From Diphasiastrum complanatum (Eukaryota; Streptophyta; Lycopodiopsida; Lycopodiales; Lycopodiaceae): DNA of 64,000 bases. Location: positions 21,252,000 through 21,315,999 of the forward strand of contig CM055107.1 of NCBI GenBank assembly GCA_029204225.1, given 5' to 3'. Position numbers and translations under genes: made by a program. Shown here in pieces: positions 1-10,646 of this stretch (its first letter is position 1; every line of letters starts with the position of its first letter). A model generated the notes under the pieces. That model was not told where the DNA came from and searched no databases. It was given only the letters and a program-made list of their open reading frames with translations.

Positions 1-299
1 AAGTGGATCTTCAAAGTGAAGACAAACCAATATGGATCAATTAACAAGTACAAGGCAAGGTTGGTGGCAAAAAAATATTGACAAGCTTGGAAACTAGAGA
101 TTTTGGCATTGTTTATGGAGGATCATCACCTAACCTGTATGGATTTTCAGATTCGGACTTTTTTGGAGATAAAATGGATAGGAAATCCATAAGTGCACAT
201 GCTATTTTCATAGGTGATGGAGCTATTGTGAAAGTACAGCAAAAAGGACCAAGAATGGATCCAAATCAGATCCACAAGAGTGATTGGGTATTAGATTAG
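1..299 (+). pseudogene. Ty1/copia pol remnant, RT start joined to RNase H end
   Basis: Positions 1-78 read KWIFKVKTNQYGSINKYKAR and onward to LVAKKY, the start of the copia reverse transcriptase domain, and then hit a TGA. From about 105 another frame reads GIVYGGSSPNLYGFSDSDFF followed by DRKSISAHAIFIGDGAI, which is the copia RNase H region near the end of pol (compare the usual SDSDxxGD...RKSTSG...GAI pattern). In an intact element these blocks are separated by most of RT and the RNase H N-terminus, so a large internal deletion is inferred. The left end lies outside the window. The fragment is non-functional. Confidence 0.75.
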
Positions 300-518
300 A
301 TTGATCCACCAATCTACACAAGATTAGATAGCATTAGATCAAATCTACATCAAGAAATCTAACAAGAACAATCGATATTAATCAAAACTAATGCTTGCTG
401 ATTTCACACGTGTGAAGACCTATCAGAGTATGGACTACCAGCTCAGAATGAAGTACACTGAGCTTAGAAACCAATAGAGGCATAAAATTATAAGACAAAT
501 GGAGAGATTACTCAAAAA

Positions 519-1095
519 ATGCACCAAAACCAAGATTTAGCTTGCTTGAAACTTTTTAGAAGACCTAAACCAGATATAGAACATGCTAACCGTAGCATCA
601 GGCAGTCCCAGGATCGAGCCAGACATCATGCAGATCCACACAGACAGGATGTGCAGTTCTCCGATGGTGAGAAAGTCTACTTGAGAGTCCCAGTTGACTC
701 TAAAACCCAAATCAGGCAGTGTGTGCTAAGTTGTTCCCTAGGTATTGTGGTCCTTTTACCATCAGTAGGAGACTAGGCGAGGTCACCTATGAACTAGAAC
801 TCTCACACAACATTAAGGTTTTTTTAGTCTTTCATGTAAGTCAGTTACGAAAGGCCTTAGCCAAATCAGAAAATCTGGTAGGGAACAATATTCTCTCCCA
901 TTGGATTCTCAGCAACCTCCACATGAACCAGAGGAAATTACTGATAGTAAAGAGACGTAGACTCGTCATACTCTATACCGAGAATATCTAGTCAAGTGGA
1001 ATGATCAGCATGTTGAGAATGCCACCTGGGAAAGAGACAGCGTCCTTCGCAAGATTTTTTCAGACTTTGTCTTAGAGGACCAAGACGGTTCTTAA
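519..1095 (+). pseudogene. Ty3/gypsy chromovirus integrase C-terminus and chromodomain
   Basis: Three frames together give the end of a gypsy pol. About 600-710 reads RARHHADPHRQDVQFSDGEK then VYLRVP. About 725-860 reads KLFPRYCGPFTISRRLGEV followed by YELEL...VFHVSQLRKAL. Positions 976-1095 read YREYLVKWNDQHVENATWER then DSVLRKIF, a chromodomain (YLVKW...ATWE), ending in TAA at 1093-1095. The chromodomain is what marks chromoviruses and is thought to steer integration to heterochromatin. The protein is broken by at least two frameshifts. A purine-rich run (1094-1106, AAGGGGGAGGGAG) follows the stop and is the expected polypurine tract next to the 3' LTR. Confidence 0.8.
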
Positions 1096-1106
1096 GGGGG
1101 AGGGAG

Positions 1107-1861
1107 TGTTACGAGCACGTAACCAATGCCGAACCCTAGAGAACACAGGAGGTCAGATACCACAGTCAGGGTCGTGTCCAACGTAAACGACCAACAGGGC
1201 AAGACAGTGTGAGTAGTGTGCCCCGACACGGTCCATAGTCATGGCGGGCCTAACACAACCTAGGGACCCTGTCAGCAGGATAGGGCCCCACGTGGGTCCC
1301 GACGTGCGGTCGGCCACGTCAGTGCCACGTGGTCGTATGCATGCTACCAGTCCTTACACTAGGCTAGGAGGGGCTTGCTCCATATCAGGGAGTAGGCAAG
1401 GTTGGGTGGATCAGTTAGTGTTTGCCCTACTGTGGTGTTAGAATCTCTTACAACCCCCTTCACTACGGTCAGAAATTAGTAGTCCTCTCCTTATAGTCAT
1501 ACTTCTGAGAGCCTGGAAAACTCTCATTAGCTGGGGAGTATGGAGTGATCGGGATGGCCCCCGGGATTGGAAGCGATGTTACCCCGATCACTCGCGTAAG
1601 GGCAGTGTGGGCCCTTCCCTCACTGGTGGATCAATTAGTGTTTGCCCTACTGTGGTGTTAGGATCTCTTACAATCCCCATCACTACGGTCAGAAATTAGC
1701 AGTCCTCTCCTTATAGTCATACTTTTGAGAGCCTGGAAAACTCTGATTAGCTGGGGAGATGGCCTTCGGGATTGGAAGCGGTGTTACCCCGATCACTTGC
1801 GTAAGGGAAGTGTGGGCCCTTCCCTCACTGGGGATCTTTCGACGGAACCAATCCCATGACA
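1107..1861 (+). repeat. Putative 3' LTR of the chromovirus remnant
   Basis: The segment begins TGTTACGAGC directly after the polypurine tract and can be closed at ...CCCATGACA (TG...CA termini), where an A-run begins. It is GC-richer than its surroundings and contains the internal duplication at 1406-1830. The left boundary is well supported by the PPT. The right boundary is a best guess because no second LTR copy or target-site duplication is visible. The short open frame at 1241-1441 inside it has no coding character. Confidence 0.45.
1406..1830 (+). repeat. Direct tandem duplication inside the LTR (220 + 205 bp)
   Basis: Copy 1 (1406-1625) and copy 2 (1626-1830) both start GTGGATCA(G/A)TTAGTG and end GGGCCCTTCCCTCACTG, with only scattered substitutions between them. 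Copy 2 lacks about 15 bp (TATGGAGTGATCGGG) present in copy 1. The similarity implies a fairly recent tandem duplication. Confidence 0.9.
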
Positions 1862-3260
1862 AAAAAATTACCCAATACCAGCATCTGCTGAGAGTGAATC
1901 CAAGATGAATCTTGTCTAGTAGAAATTATTCAATTTGTGTTAGAACCTTGAAACAAAACCACCATCTATTGCTAGGAGATTTGTTGTGCACATGCAATAG
2001 CGTATCTGAACTTGTTCATCCTATCTTTAGGCTAATTGCACCGCCTATGTTAGGTCGGCAGCCGCACACACAACCTTAGTAAATCTGCTAAGAGTCGAAG
2101 TCTGACTTATGAGTCTGTCTACAGTATAGTTCCAAGTTTAGCTGCCAATAATAAACGCATCAATCAAGAAACAAACAGTTAGACATAAAAGAGAGCTGGA
2201 GGATCAAACAAGATTAAAGGTCGTAAGAATCATGAGTGCACTTTACTCATGAATGTTGCTCTATTCTAATATCATGTCATCAAGAATGTATTTTGGCAAA
2301 AGCTTGAGCTATTTTCTCGAAGAGTGGGCATTCTCAATCAACATATGCTTTACGTTTTTAAACAAAATATCAATGTTCTTTCTCGATTGTACTACCCCTT
2401 GAAGCGTAGTCTAATACAGAAACAATTGTTCCAGATGGTGTAAAAAGCCAAGAACAAAACACGTAGAAGCACTACATATTAACCTATTTGAAGCCTAGAA
2501 TATATTTCCAATATTCTCTTCTGATCCTGGAATGAGCCTCGGTGCAGCATATAGCCAATCTTCCATATTCTCCACTGTCTAAGAAAAAAATTGCAAGCCA
2601 TTCTGTGGGCTGGATAATGTTGATTGTCTTGATTCACAAGATACATCAACGTATCATCCATTCTACGAGATTTATTATGGGCTTGTTTGTGTTGGACTAT
2701 TTGTAGTGTCAATTCTTATGGAGTTAACTTTAGAATCCATTTCTCTAGGAAAAAAGCCAGTTGCACACCAACGACCAGCCACAAGAGGTGAAGGAAAGCA
2801 ATGAAGCCAGCCACAATAGTGCAGCACCACAACAAGCAGAAAACAATTGAACTTGTAGCAGCAACAAAAAGGCATCACTAGAAGCCAAACATCTAAAGTG
2901 CAGAAAACTGCCCACATTTCCACAAATAAATAAGCCAACTAACTGCAAGAAGGAGAGTGGGACCGCAAAAGCAAGAGCAAAGGCAACAAGAACTTAGGAA
3001 ATGAACTACTGCATGTGAAAAAACCAAATCCAAAATCGATCTAAAAGCTTTGATCTTTGGCTTGCACAAGATTATGAATTGATCCTATGTAGAAAAACAC
3101 ATTTTCTAGCTAGTGAATCATGCATAAAAGGTACTAGGCTAAAAATAGATCAAGTACTGTCCAAATTTGTAGTTGCAACAATGTACTACAATATCTATAC
3201 AGTACCATTCATAGATTAATCATCACACCTACAAGGAAACATCCAAACCCCTGGCGGGGT

Positions 3261-3262
<2 letters not shown>
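1862..3262. other. No gene recognised
   Basis: AT-rich sequence with no supported coding region. Minus-strand open frames at 2479-2948 are short, overlap each other in different frames and match no family I know. Confidence 0.5.

Positions 3263-3329
<67 letters not shown>
3263..3329. repeat. (GT)n(GA)n compound microsatellite
   Basis: An uninterrupted GT run (3263-3298) passes directly into a GA run (3299-3329). Confidence 0.97.
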
Positions 3330-3334
<5 letters not shown>

Positions 3335-3631
3335 TTAAATGTCATTGAGCACACATTAAAGATTTGGAAATGAGACTAAATTTATGATTCGCTTTGAAAA
3401 CAACATATACTATTTCCCAAACGAAGGGCTAAACATTAATTGTTGGGTAGAGACTGTAGTCTGACAAAGTAAACCAAGAATCAATGAAAATTAGTCTTCC
3501 AACAAAGTTAGTCTACTGCAACATCAACAAAAAACCTCAAAAGCAAAAATGGGGGTCAAAGACTTGTATTGTCTTCAAAAGACCAATAAGAATACACTCA
3601 TGAGTCATCAACCTTGACCACCATCGTGAAG

Positions 3632-3968
3632 TTAAAAGTGTGACAACCAAGGCTGCCAAAAAACTCCCAAACCATCCTTAAAACGGTGGTATCTGTTTGC
3701 ATCCATCACACTGATTTCACGCCCCACAATTTTTGAGATGATCTTTGTGGCATTGTGACAATCACCGCAGACCCGAAGATTCTTTTTGATGCGAATAGGT
3801 GTCCCAGAAGGAGTGTTGACGAGCCCAAAATCAATGGCCTGCTTCTCATTATGTCAACACAAAGCACTTCTCGTCCTCCACATCATCCAGCACAAAGCTT
3901 AAATTAGGTTTATACCCTGCCTTCATCAAACCCACCAATCTATCCAGTTCAGCCTGAATCCCCTTGCT
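3632..3968 (-). pseudogene. Decayed DYW deaminase tail downstream of the PPR gene
   Basis: Read on the minus strand immediately after the PPR stop codon, this gives SKGIQAELDRLVGLMK, then KPNLSFVLDDVEDEK. After a frameshift it reads [19 protein letters not shown], then [19 protein letters not shown] and [17 protein letters not shown]. These are the standard DYW-domain blocks, including the deaminase-like HxE (HNE, about 3845-3853) and CxxC (CGDC, about 3760-3771) ligands. Defects are the TAA at 3969-3971 where DYW proteins usually carry Gln, at least one frameshift around 3855-3865, and loss of the C-terminal CSCGDYW-type end: after KDG the frame runs into an unrelated tail and TAA at 3632-3634. 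The domain cannot be translated as part of the PPR protein. Confidence 0.85.
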
Positions 3969-6541
3969 TTATGGATGAGTTGCATCACCTACAACAAAGG
4001 CATGCAGTTGGTTATCAACTTCGATCCAGCTGCACCCAGGCAATATTTTCACACCTGCCTCCTTCATTTCATTTCTGATCTTTGCTAACTCATCCTTCCT
4101 ACCAGCAGTTGCATAGATGTTTGATAGCAGCACATAAGGTGCAGCATTTTTTGGTTCCAACTTCACGACATGATCAAAGGCACGTCTTCCTATCTCCACA
4201 TGGCCTTGGTTTCTAGCAGCACCAAGCAAAGTCATCCAAACCACACTATCAGGCTGAATTGGCATTTTGTTGATGAAGTGCTCAGCATCGGCCAAGCACC
4301 CTGCACGCCCTAGAAGATCAACCATACATGCATAGTGTTCGTTGGTTGGTGTGACACCATGATTTTTACACATGGAATCAAAGACATAACGACCTTGATC
4401 TACTAGGCCAGAATGGACACATGCAGAGAGAACACTAATATATGTGACCTCGTTAGGTTTCGTGCCTTCCCTCTGCATTTGCTCAAACAGAGCAAGGGCC
4501 TCCTGGGCAAGCCCATTCTGTGCATATCCCGCAATCATCACAGTCCATGAAACCACATCTTGTTCACTCATGTTGTCGAACAGCTCACGGGCGTCCTCTG
4601 TGCACCCGCATTTTGCATACATGTCAACAAGGGTGCTGCATACAACCACATTCGACTGAAAGCCTCTTTTTCTGATCTCGGAGTGGAGCTGTTTGCCCTG
4701 TTCCAGGGCTGCTAGGTTGGCACATGCTTTTAGGAGAAGAACGAACGTGACATTGTCTGGATGCACACCTTCCTGTTTCATTTCCTCATACAGAGTAAGG
4801 GCCTCCTTGCAAAGCCCATTCTGTGCATATCCCGCAATCATTGCATTCCATGAAACCACATCTCGTTCGCTCATGTTGTCGAACAGTTCACGGGCGTCCT
4901 CTGTGCACCCGCATTTTGCATACATGTTAACAAGGGTGTTCCCTACAACCACATCCGACTGAAAGCCTCTTTTTATGATCTCGGAGTGGAGCTGTTTGCC
5001 CTGTTCCAGGATTGCTAAACTGGCACATGCTTTTAGGACAACAACGAACAGAACCTTGTCTGGTGCTAAGCCTGTCTCTTGCATTTGCTGAAATAAATTA
5101 ATAGCCTCCTGAACTTCTCCGCTATCAGCATATGCTGAGATGATAGCAGTCCATGAATACACATCGTGTCGAGGCATGTTGCTGAATACTTTGTGTGCAT
5201 GCAGCACACTACCGCATTTGGAGTACATGCGAATAAGGGTGTTTGCTAAGAGAATATTTGAATCAAGTACACTTTGGACTATAAGGGCATGCACTTGCTT
5301 GCCCTCCGCCAGGGCCTTCCTTCTGGAGCACCCCTTTAAAAGGCAAACATAGGTGTGAATTGGAAGTTTAGTAGTTTGCTGGACCATAAGCTTCAACATA
5401 TGTAGGGCCTCTTTCAAGCGTCCCTCCTCACAGAGTTTGCTCAGCTTATCACCATTGCAAAAGGAGTCGGGCACCCTGCATAATTCATATACTGATAAAG
5501 AAATATGAACAAATGTCAATTTTGAAAGAGCAAGAAAAAGGAGGACATGTGGTAGTCTCACACCCGGACCTAAAGCTACACATTCCACACTGAGATTAAA
5601 ACCATACCGTGATCTCAATCCATCACCAGATTGTATATGACCCAATGTCATAGAAGCCATCTTTTCTTTTACCCAGGAGGGATTCAGCCAACCATCAACC
5701 CATAGGCACTCAAGCGTCCTCTTATGTTTAAAGTCGGGGTGCTTTGGACTTTTCTGCATAGCATTATAGAGATCACAGTCAAAGCTTCAACTTAAGGAAA
5801 AGGACTACACTAACCAATCGGCCTCATACCCATAAATATCATAGCAACAATAAAATTCAAGTGAGAGGTGATTAGGTAAAGCAAGTGCAGCCTGAAATGA
5901 GGCGCACCTTAGTCAATCTATTGTCCCACCACTGCGATGGATCTGAGAAAAACTCCTGCCAGAGCTGCTCCATCCTAACTAGTCTGCCTGCATGCCCTAA
6001 GGGTAAACCAGAATGCATCAGAAACATGATTAAGGATTGTCGATGTGGCTTTATCTCTGCAAATTCATCTCCCCCGTCAGCCAGCCACGGAGTGCGGGCG
6101 AGTTAATACGAGTATGACAGAAATAATAAGCATACCCGAGCCCCCAGGTGTTGACAAAGCGGATGGCTTCCGTTGTTGAAATTGTAGCATGACAGGTAGC
6201 CTGGCACGAACCCAGAACCGATTGTTGATCCAAAGTGCCTCCTTTCTGGTGACGTCCATCCGAGGACGATCTCTAGAAGGAGGAAGAGCAGTAGTACACG
6301 TGAGCGAAGCAGAAGAAGATGGGAGGGCGTATTCAGTTGTGGGTGTGATGATGATGAGGCGAGGGGGGCACAAAAGGAGTAGAGAGCGACGAGGAGGCGG
6401 AGCAGAAGAACGACCAGCAGAGAGGAACAAGAAGAAGAGGCTGCCATGACGACGATCATCGTTGGGGTTGAAACAAAGGCCTACTTCTCCTCCTCCTCCG
6501 CCTCGTCCTATTAGCGTTGTTGTTGTTGTCGTCACTGCCAT
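3969..6541 (-). CDS. PDF-motif PLS-class PPR protein, four exons
   Basis: Exon model (minus strand): 6541-6136, 6056-5908, 5753-5608 and 5475-3969. All introns are GT-AG (donors GTATGC, GTGCGC, GTATGG; acceptors TTTGCAG, ATGCAG, ATGCAG) and all phases agree, giving 735 residues. Residues 1-135 are low-complexity and Thr/Gly/Ser/Pro-rich, a possible organelle transit region whose exact start is uncertain. Residues 167-185 read LWQEFFSDPSQWWDNRLTK and continue KSPKHPDFKHKRTLECLW, the PDF motif known from organellar single-strand DNA-binding (OSB) proteins. From about residue 234 there are roughly twelve P/L/S PPR motifs (for example MYAKCG, VVSWNAMIAGYAQNG), then E1/E2-like repeats and an E+ end at CSWIEVDN...GDATHP, where TAA ends the protein. 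PPR proteins bind organellar RNA, and DYW-class members edit C to U. This one has lost its own deaminase domain, so if it is active it would need a partner supplying that activity. Function is inferred from family. Confidence 0.85.
4496..5101 (-). repeat. 303-bp tandem duplication of one PLS repeat triplet inside the PPR gene
   Basis: Blocks starting at 4496 and 4799 are offset by exactly 303 bp (101 codons) and are nearly identical over most of their length. The encoded triplets both read EQGKQLHSEI(I/R)KRGFQS..., ...MYAKCGCTEDARELFDNMSE and ...DVVSW...MIAGYAQNG. Unit-length in-frame duplication adds a P-L-S triplet without breaking the frame. Confidence 0.9.
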
Positions 6542-6716
6542 GGCCTGCTGCTGATGCTGCTCTCCTTAAGCTCAGAGCGCACATCAAATAATATTTGGAT
6601 GCAGTGCTCCAAGCTCTCCTCCCTCCCTTCCATGGAACGATGATCTCCCATCCCATCCCATTAATCCTTTCACGTCATCTCATCTCATCCCATTAATCCT
6701 TTTCCACTTTGGGATT
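6542..6716. other. 5' flank of the PPR gene
   Basis: Sequence upstream of the inferred PPR start, with repeated CCCATTAATCCTTT words (6656-6705). No TATA element is obvious close to the start codon. Confidence 0.4.
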
Positions 6717-6865
6717 GGCTGAGTTGGTTACCTTTAGATCCCAAGTTTCTTTTGACATCCCAAGTTTCTTTGGTCTCATGTTCTGAGTTGGTTACCTTGA
6801 CATCCAAGTTTCTTTGGTCTCATGTTTCGAACCTTCCATTGGAAACCAAGAAGCATTAATCCTTT
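6717..6865 (+). mobile_element. tRNA-derived SINE-like element
   Basis: TGGCTGAGTTGG (6717-6728) fits the tRNA A-box, and TGTTTCGAACC (6823-6833) resembles a B-box. A second A-box-like CTGAGTTGGTTA lies at 6783-6794, about 40 bp before the B-box, which is normal spacing. The A-box part is duplicated together with CAAGTTTCTTTGGTCTCATG. A diverged relative at 36330-36420 shares GGCATCCAAAGTTTCTTTGG and GGAAACCAAGAAGCAT. This is the pattern of a Pol III-transcribed SINE. It is not a functional tRNA gene, because no cloverleaf with an anticodon arm is seen. Confidence 0.45.
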
Positions 6866-7639
6866 TCGTCCGATCCTCCCTCTCTCTCTCTCATTAATCA
6901 TCGCATTGATAACTCCTTTCACACCACCTATTACATTTTTTGTGCCTCCCATTACACACACACACACATATATCTCGGCCCATTAATCCTTTCAAATCGT
7001 ATTAACTTAGTGTCACCCATTTTTATACCCTTCTTTTACTCCATTTTAGGTTGAGTATAGGCCATCTTATCTAGTTGAAAATCCATACTAATAAACAAAT
7101 CGATCTATTATTTATTTTGTAATAACCGTGAGATGTTTGAAGGAGTCAAAAAAATTTATAAGCTTCAAATTTTTACATGCTATTGAGTTGTAAACAGTGC
7201 TCGAAAAAATCGGCAAAGTATAAGAATGTCACCGGCAAGTTTTCTCAAAAGTCAGTATTAGAAAATGTCTTTTATACAAGCACATATACCTTCTTATGAG
7301 TAAAAATCTTCAAAAAACTGAGAAGTTTTATTAAATGCAAGTTTTTTGAGTATAACTCAAAAGAGGTTTCCCGAGCACTGGTTGTAAATAAGGGAGGAGC
7401 CTATTATTCATAACTCTCTTGTGGGTGCAAGCACCCCACAGGAGTAGTAATAATCTGAGAAAAATTATTAAGAAGAGAAAGTAGCTTATAACGATTCTCA
7501 TAAACTAGCTTATTGATATCAAAAGGTGCAAAAAAAATAGTGGAAAAATACTCTAATTTGTCAGATGGAATGTCACTGGCATTCAAAAACTCCAGAAGTT
7601 TGTCAGCGTAGACCTTGAAGAACTAGCCATACTGAACTC
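6866..7639. other. No gene recognised
   Basis: AT-rich spacer with short CT (about 6883-6893) and CA (about 6953-6967) runs. No supported coding region. Confidence 0.5.
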
Positions 7640-8585
7640 GATATCGGTTCAGTGCGCATGGATGGTTCCAGTCGGGGACCTTGAACTAAGGAGTGCGTTG
7701 AATCGATATTCCGGTCTAAATAGGCTAATATCGGTTTAGCACGCGACAATGAGAAAATAATTGTTGTTAGTTGAAGGCGCGCGTTGATTCGATATTTGGG
7801 CAGAAATCACAGACAAAAAATCATAGAGTTATAAAAAAAAGCATCACAAAATCTCAATGACTCGGGTGGTGCCCATATTTATAGCCCTTTCCTGTAAATC
7901 ACAACCATACATGTGTCAAAGAATGAATGGAAGTCTGGGGCCTTCAATTGTCGACCAATCAGACAGATACAACATTGTCCTTTTCAATTCATAATTGGGC
8001 TAGACTCAAGAACATTTATTAAAAGATTGTAGAGTTAATGGTCACCGTTATCCATGCCTCGAGATTCACAAGGTTCACGTGGGCAATAATTTCGGACGCT
8101 CGCCCTATATAACCACAAACAAGACGAAAAAAAGAATTCATTGTCGAGATGATCAAAGCTTGTGTCGGTAGATTCTTCATAGCTTTGGCCTGTTTTGTAT
8201 ACTGACCAAAGCTATGAAGAATCTACAGAGGAAATATTGAAGAAAACTTGCCCAATATCGGTTTAGTGCATGTGGGTGACTGCAGTGGGGGGCACTTCAA
8301 CTAGGGTGCACATTGAATCGATATTCCGATATGTCCATTCTGATATTGGTTCAGCGCTCCCCATAGAAGAACGATCATTTCTCATACTGGTGGCATGCGT
8401 CCATTCGCTATCGCAGTGGAAAAAGAACCTCAAAATCACGACTGCACTATGAAGATAGGATCTCGAAATTCATTTGATATTTATGGCCTATCTCAGTCAA
8501 TCACAACCATACATTTGTCGAGAAATGAATTGAAGTCTGGGGCCCTTAAATGTCGACCAATTAGACAAATACAACATGGTACCTG
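7640..8585 (+). repeat. Pair of diverged direct repeats flanking about 270 bp
   Basis: Copy 1 (about 7640-7985) and copy 2 (about 8255-8585) share (G/A)ATATCGGTT(C/T)AGTGC, TTGAATCGATATTCCG near the start, and ATCACAACCATACAT, GAAGTCTGGGGCC and GTCGACCAAT near the end. Between them lie a TATA-like CCTATATAACC (8104-8114) and the hairpin at 8169-8225. The arrangement could be terminal repeats of a short non-autonomous element or a simple segmental duplication. TG/CA ends are not convincing. Confidence 0.6.
8169..8225. repeat. Perfect 20-bp inverted repeat (hairpin)
   Basis: TAGATTCTTCATAGCTTTGG (8169-8188) is the exact reverse complement of 8206-8225, separated by 17 nt. It could form a cruciform in DNA or a stem-loop in RNA. 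No function is evident. Confidence 0.95.
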
Positions 8586-9228
8586 TGTCGAAATGTAATT
8601 ACTGGTCTATCATTAGCATTTCCCCCCTCGAGCATCAGGAGCAGACTTAGACCAATTTGTAAACTTAAAGGTCGACTCGTTTTTGAATGCGTGTAGATTC
8701 GTTCCCATGAGAGCGATAGCATATTTCAGATTTCTGATAGCGGATGGATGGTTTGTGGATCGGTAGTGCAGTAGTTAGCAACAAAATTAGTCAAGATCGA
8801 AACTGAGTAGCAATGCAAAAGAATGAAGCAGAGGTGAGACAAAAACTGCACTCTGATTTTAAAGAAAAATGAGTACGTGGAGCAACGCAAGACAATAGGC
8901 GTATAAAATTCTCCAACTGATCTCAATGAATCATCTAACTACAAAATCGTTACTTAACTAGAATACATTCTCACCAATCTGGCAAGAGTGTTGATGCTAT
9001 ACATTGATGATTGCATGTCAGTGCTCAGTGCATTGGGAGCATAAAGTCTTAACTACTTAATGTACTGTAGCTGTTATGCATTAGATGGCCGTCTTTTCTA
9101 ACTATAAACGTATGTACAAATTAGGTGGACGGTCAGAGTGTACTTGAAATCTCGACGTTTCCCTAGTGATGGAGTTAGATAGTTCGAACTCATCAGATAG
9201 TTCGGCCTGGTCCAATTTGTCGTCTGAG
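8586..9228. other. No gene recognised
   Basis: Nothing identifiable. Short open frames only. Confidence 0.45.
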
Positions 9229-10640
9229 TCAAATTTGTGGGTTGATGACAAATTCGGTTAATGGGTATATACATGAGAAGTCGAAGTTGATGGAATGAAG
9301 TAAGTCGGGTACTTCGAACATGTTACAACTCCCTAGGATCATCGACTGCCTTTTACCCCCCCCCATAAAAACTTCATCCTCCTTCTCCCAGGTGTCCTCA
9401 TCATCTGACTTACCTTTCCAACGACTCAGATGTTCAGAAATCAAACGATTTTTCAGCTGATGTCGACGAGTATCCATACTAAAACGTGGAGATAACTTCG
9501 GACATTTTCCCGTTCGAAGTGTCTTAGATTCTTGGGGATTCTAAGATACACCCAATTATCACCGATCTCAAACTCTCGAGGAGCGCAACTTCGGTTGGCA
9601 TAGAACTGGGCTCTATCTTGAGCCGATCTAATGCTTTCCCTAGCCACCTGCAACATTTCTTGCATATCATGCAAGAAATCCGCTGCAGCTTGAACCTTGA
9701 GACCTTTGAGTCCAACGGAGATAGGGGAACGAGGCTGAAAGCCGTACAAGAGCATAGAAGGACTAAAACCAATGGCAAAATGCTTCATACTATTGAACCC
9801 GACTCAACCATTGGGAGATACGTTTTCCAATCTGATTGTTGTCTGGAAACATATGCGCGAAGCATATCTTCCATCGACTGGTTGACATGTTCGGTCTGAC
9901 CATCGGTTTCTGGGTGATCTGTACACAATAGACTTAAAGTAGTTTCCAGTCTTTCAAAGACCGCCTGCCAGAACTTGCCAGTGAACTTGGAATCACGATC
10001 ACTAACAATATCATTCGGCAATCCATACAACCTGAACAACTTTTCAACGAAGAGTTGAGCAAGTTCAGAAGCTTTGCAGTAGTTTTTGTTGGAATAAACT
10101 TTGCCATTTTGGTTAGCCTGTCAACTACTACCCAAATAACATCGTGACCCTTCCCTGACTTGGGAAGTCCAACCACAAAATCCATGGAAATACTTTCCCA
10201 TTTCTTGTTGGGAATTTCCAATGGATACAACAGACCAGCTGCTTTGAGTCTTTCCGCTTTATTTACTTGGCATTGTTCACACTTTTGAACATATGCCTTG
10301 ACATGACCTTTTATTTTTGGCCAATAAAATTATCTCTTAACAAGGTCAAGTGTCCTCTGTATACCAGGGTGTCCCGCGCTGGATTTACCATGGCACTCGT
10401 GCAGGATTTGGGCCCTAATATCCGCGATATCTGGTACACAAACTTTTCTTCTTCAAAAAGGCAAACCATTCAGAATGGAATAATCATCAAGTATATTCTC
10501 TTCGCGAGATTTCTTGAAATCCTGCTTTCCAAGATTATCTCTCATTAAAGAGCTTCCTGCCAAGACATCTTGTCAAATATGACCGAAAAACTCATCGGTC
10601 CGACAAAGATCTTGTAGAGAAAGATACAACTCGGATTGGA
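9229..10640 (-). pseudogene. Ty3/gypsy chromovirus integrase region, decayed
   Basis: Read right to left. Zinc-finger part of integrase (about 10240-10420): ILHECHGKSSA, HPGIQRTLDLVK and YVQKCEQCQVNKAERLKAAG. Catalytic core (about 9800-10230): LEIPNKKWESISMDFVVGLP, VDRLTKMAKFIP, RLYGLPNDIVSDRDSKFTG and TDHPETDGQTEHVNQ. C-terminal part (9540-9788): MLLYGFQPRSPISVG and SAQDRAQFYANRS. Chromodomain (about 9350-9470): LKNRLISEHLSRWKGKSDDE then DTWEKEDE. Frame changes occur near 10020, 9790 and 9540, and the KL-PRYCGPF-type block before the chromodomain is missing or scrambled. The element is dead. It ends just before the LTR that begins at 10647 and belongs to a different element. Confidence 0.85.
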
Positions 10641-10646
10641 AATCAG

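Noticed and set aside
1241-1441. 66-codon frame inside the LTR
   Set aside because: Lies within a noncoding LTR and partly in its duplicated unit. Incidental.
2479-2948. Three overlapping minus-strand open frames
   Set aside because: Short, mutually overlapping in different frames, and without family resemblance.
3969-3971. Premature TAA in the PPR gene repaired by RNA editing
   Set aside because: U-to-C editing in ferns acts in organelles, not on nuclear transcripts. The downstream frameshift and lost C-terminus also argue for true decay.
4444-5352. Plus-strand open frames antisense to the PPR gene
   Set aside because: They mirror the PPR repeats on the opposite strand, including the 303-bp duplication. 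Shadow frames.
6717-6865. Functional tRNA gene
   Set aside because: A- and B-box-like words are present but no cloverleaf with an anticodon arm can be drawn, and the A-box segment is duplicated.
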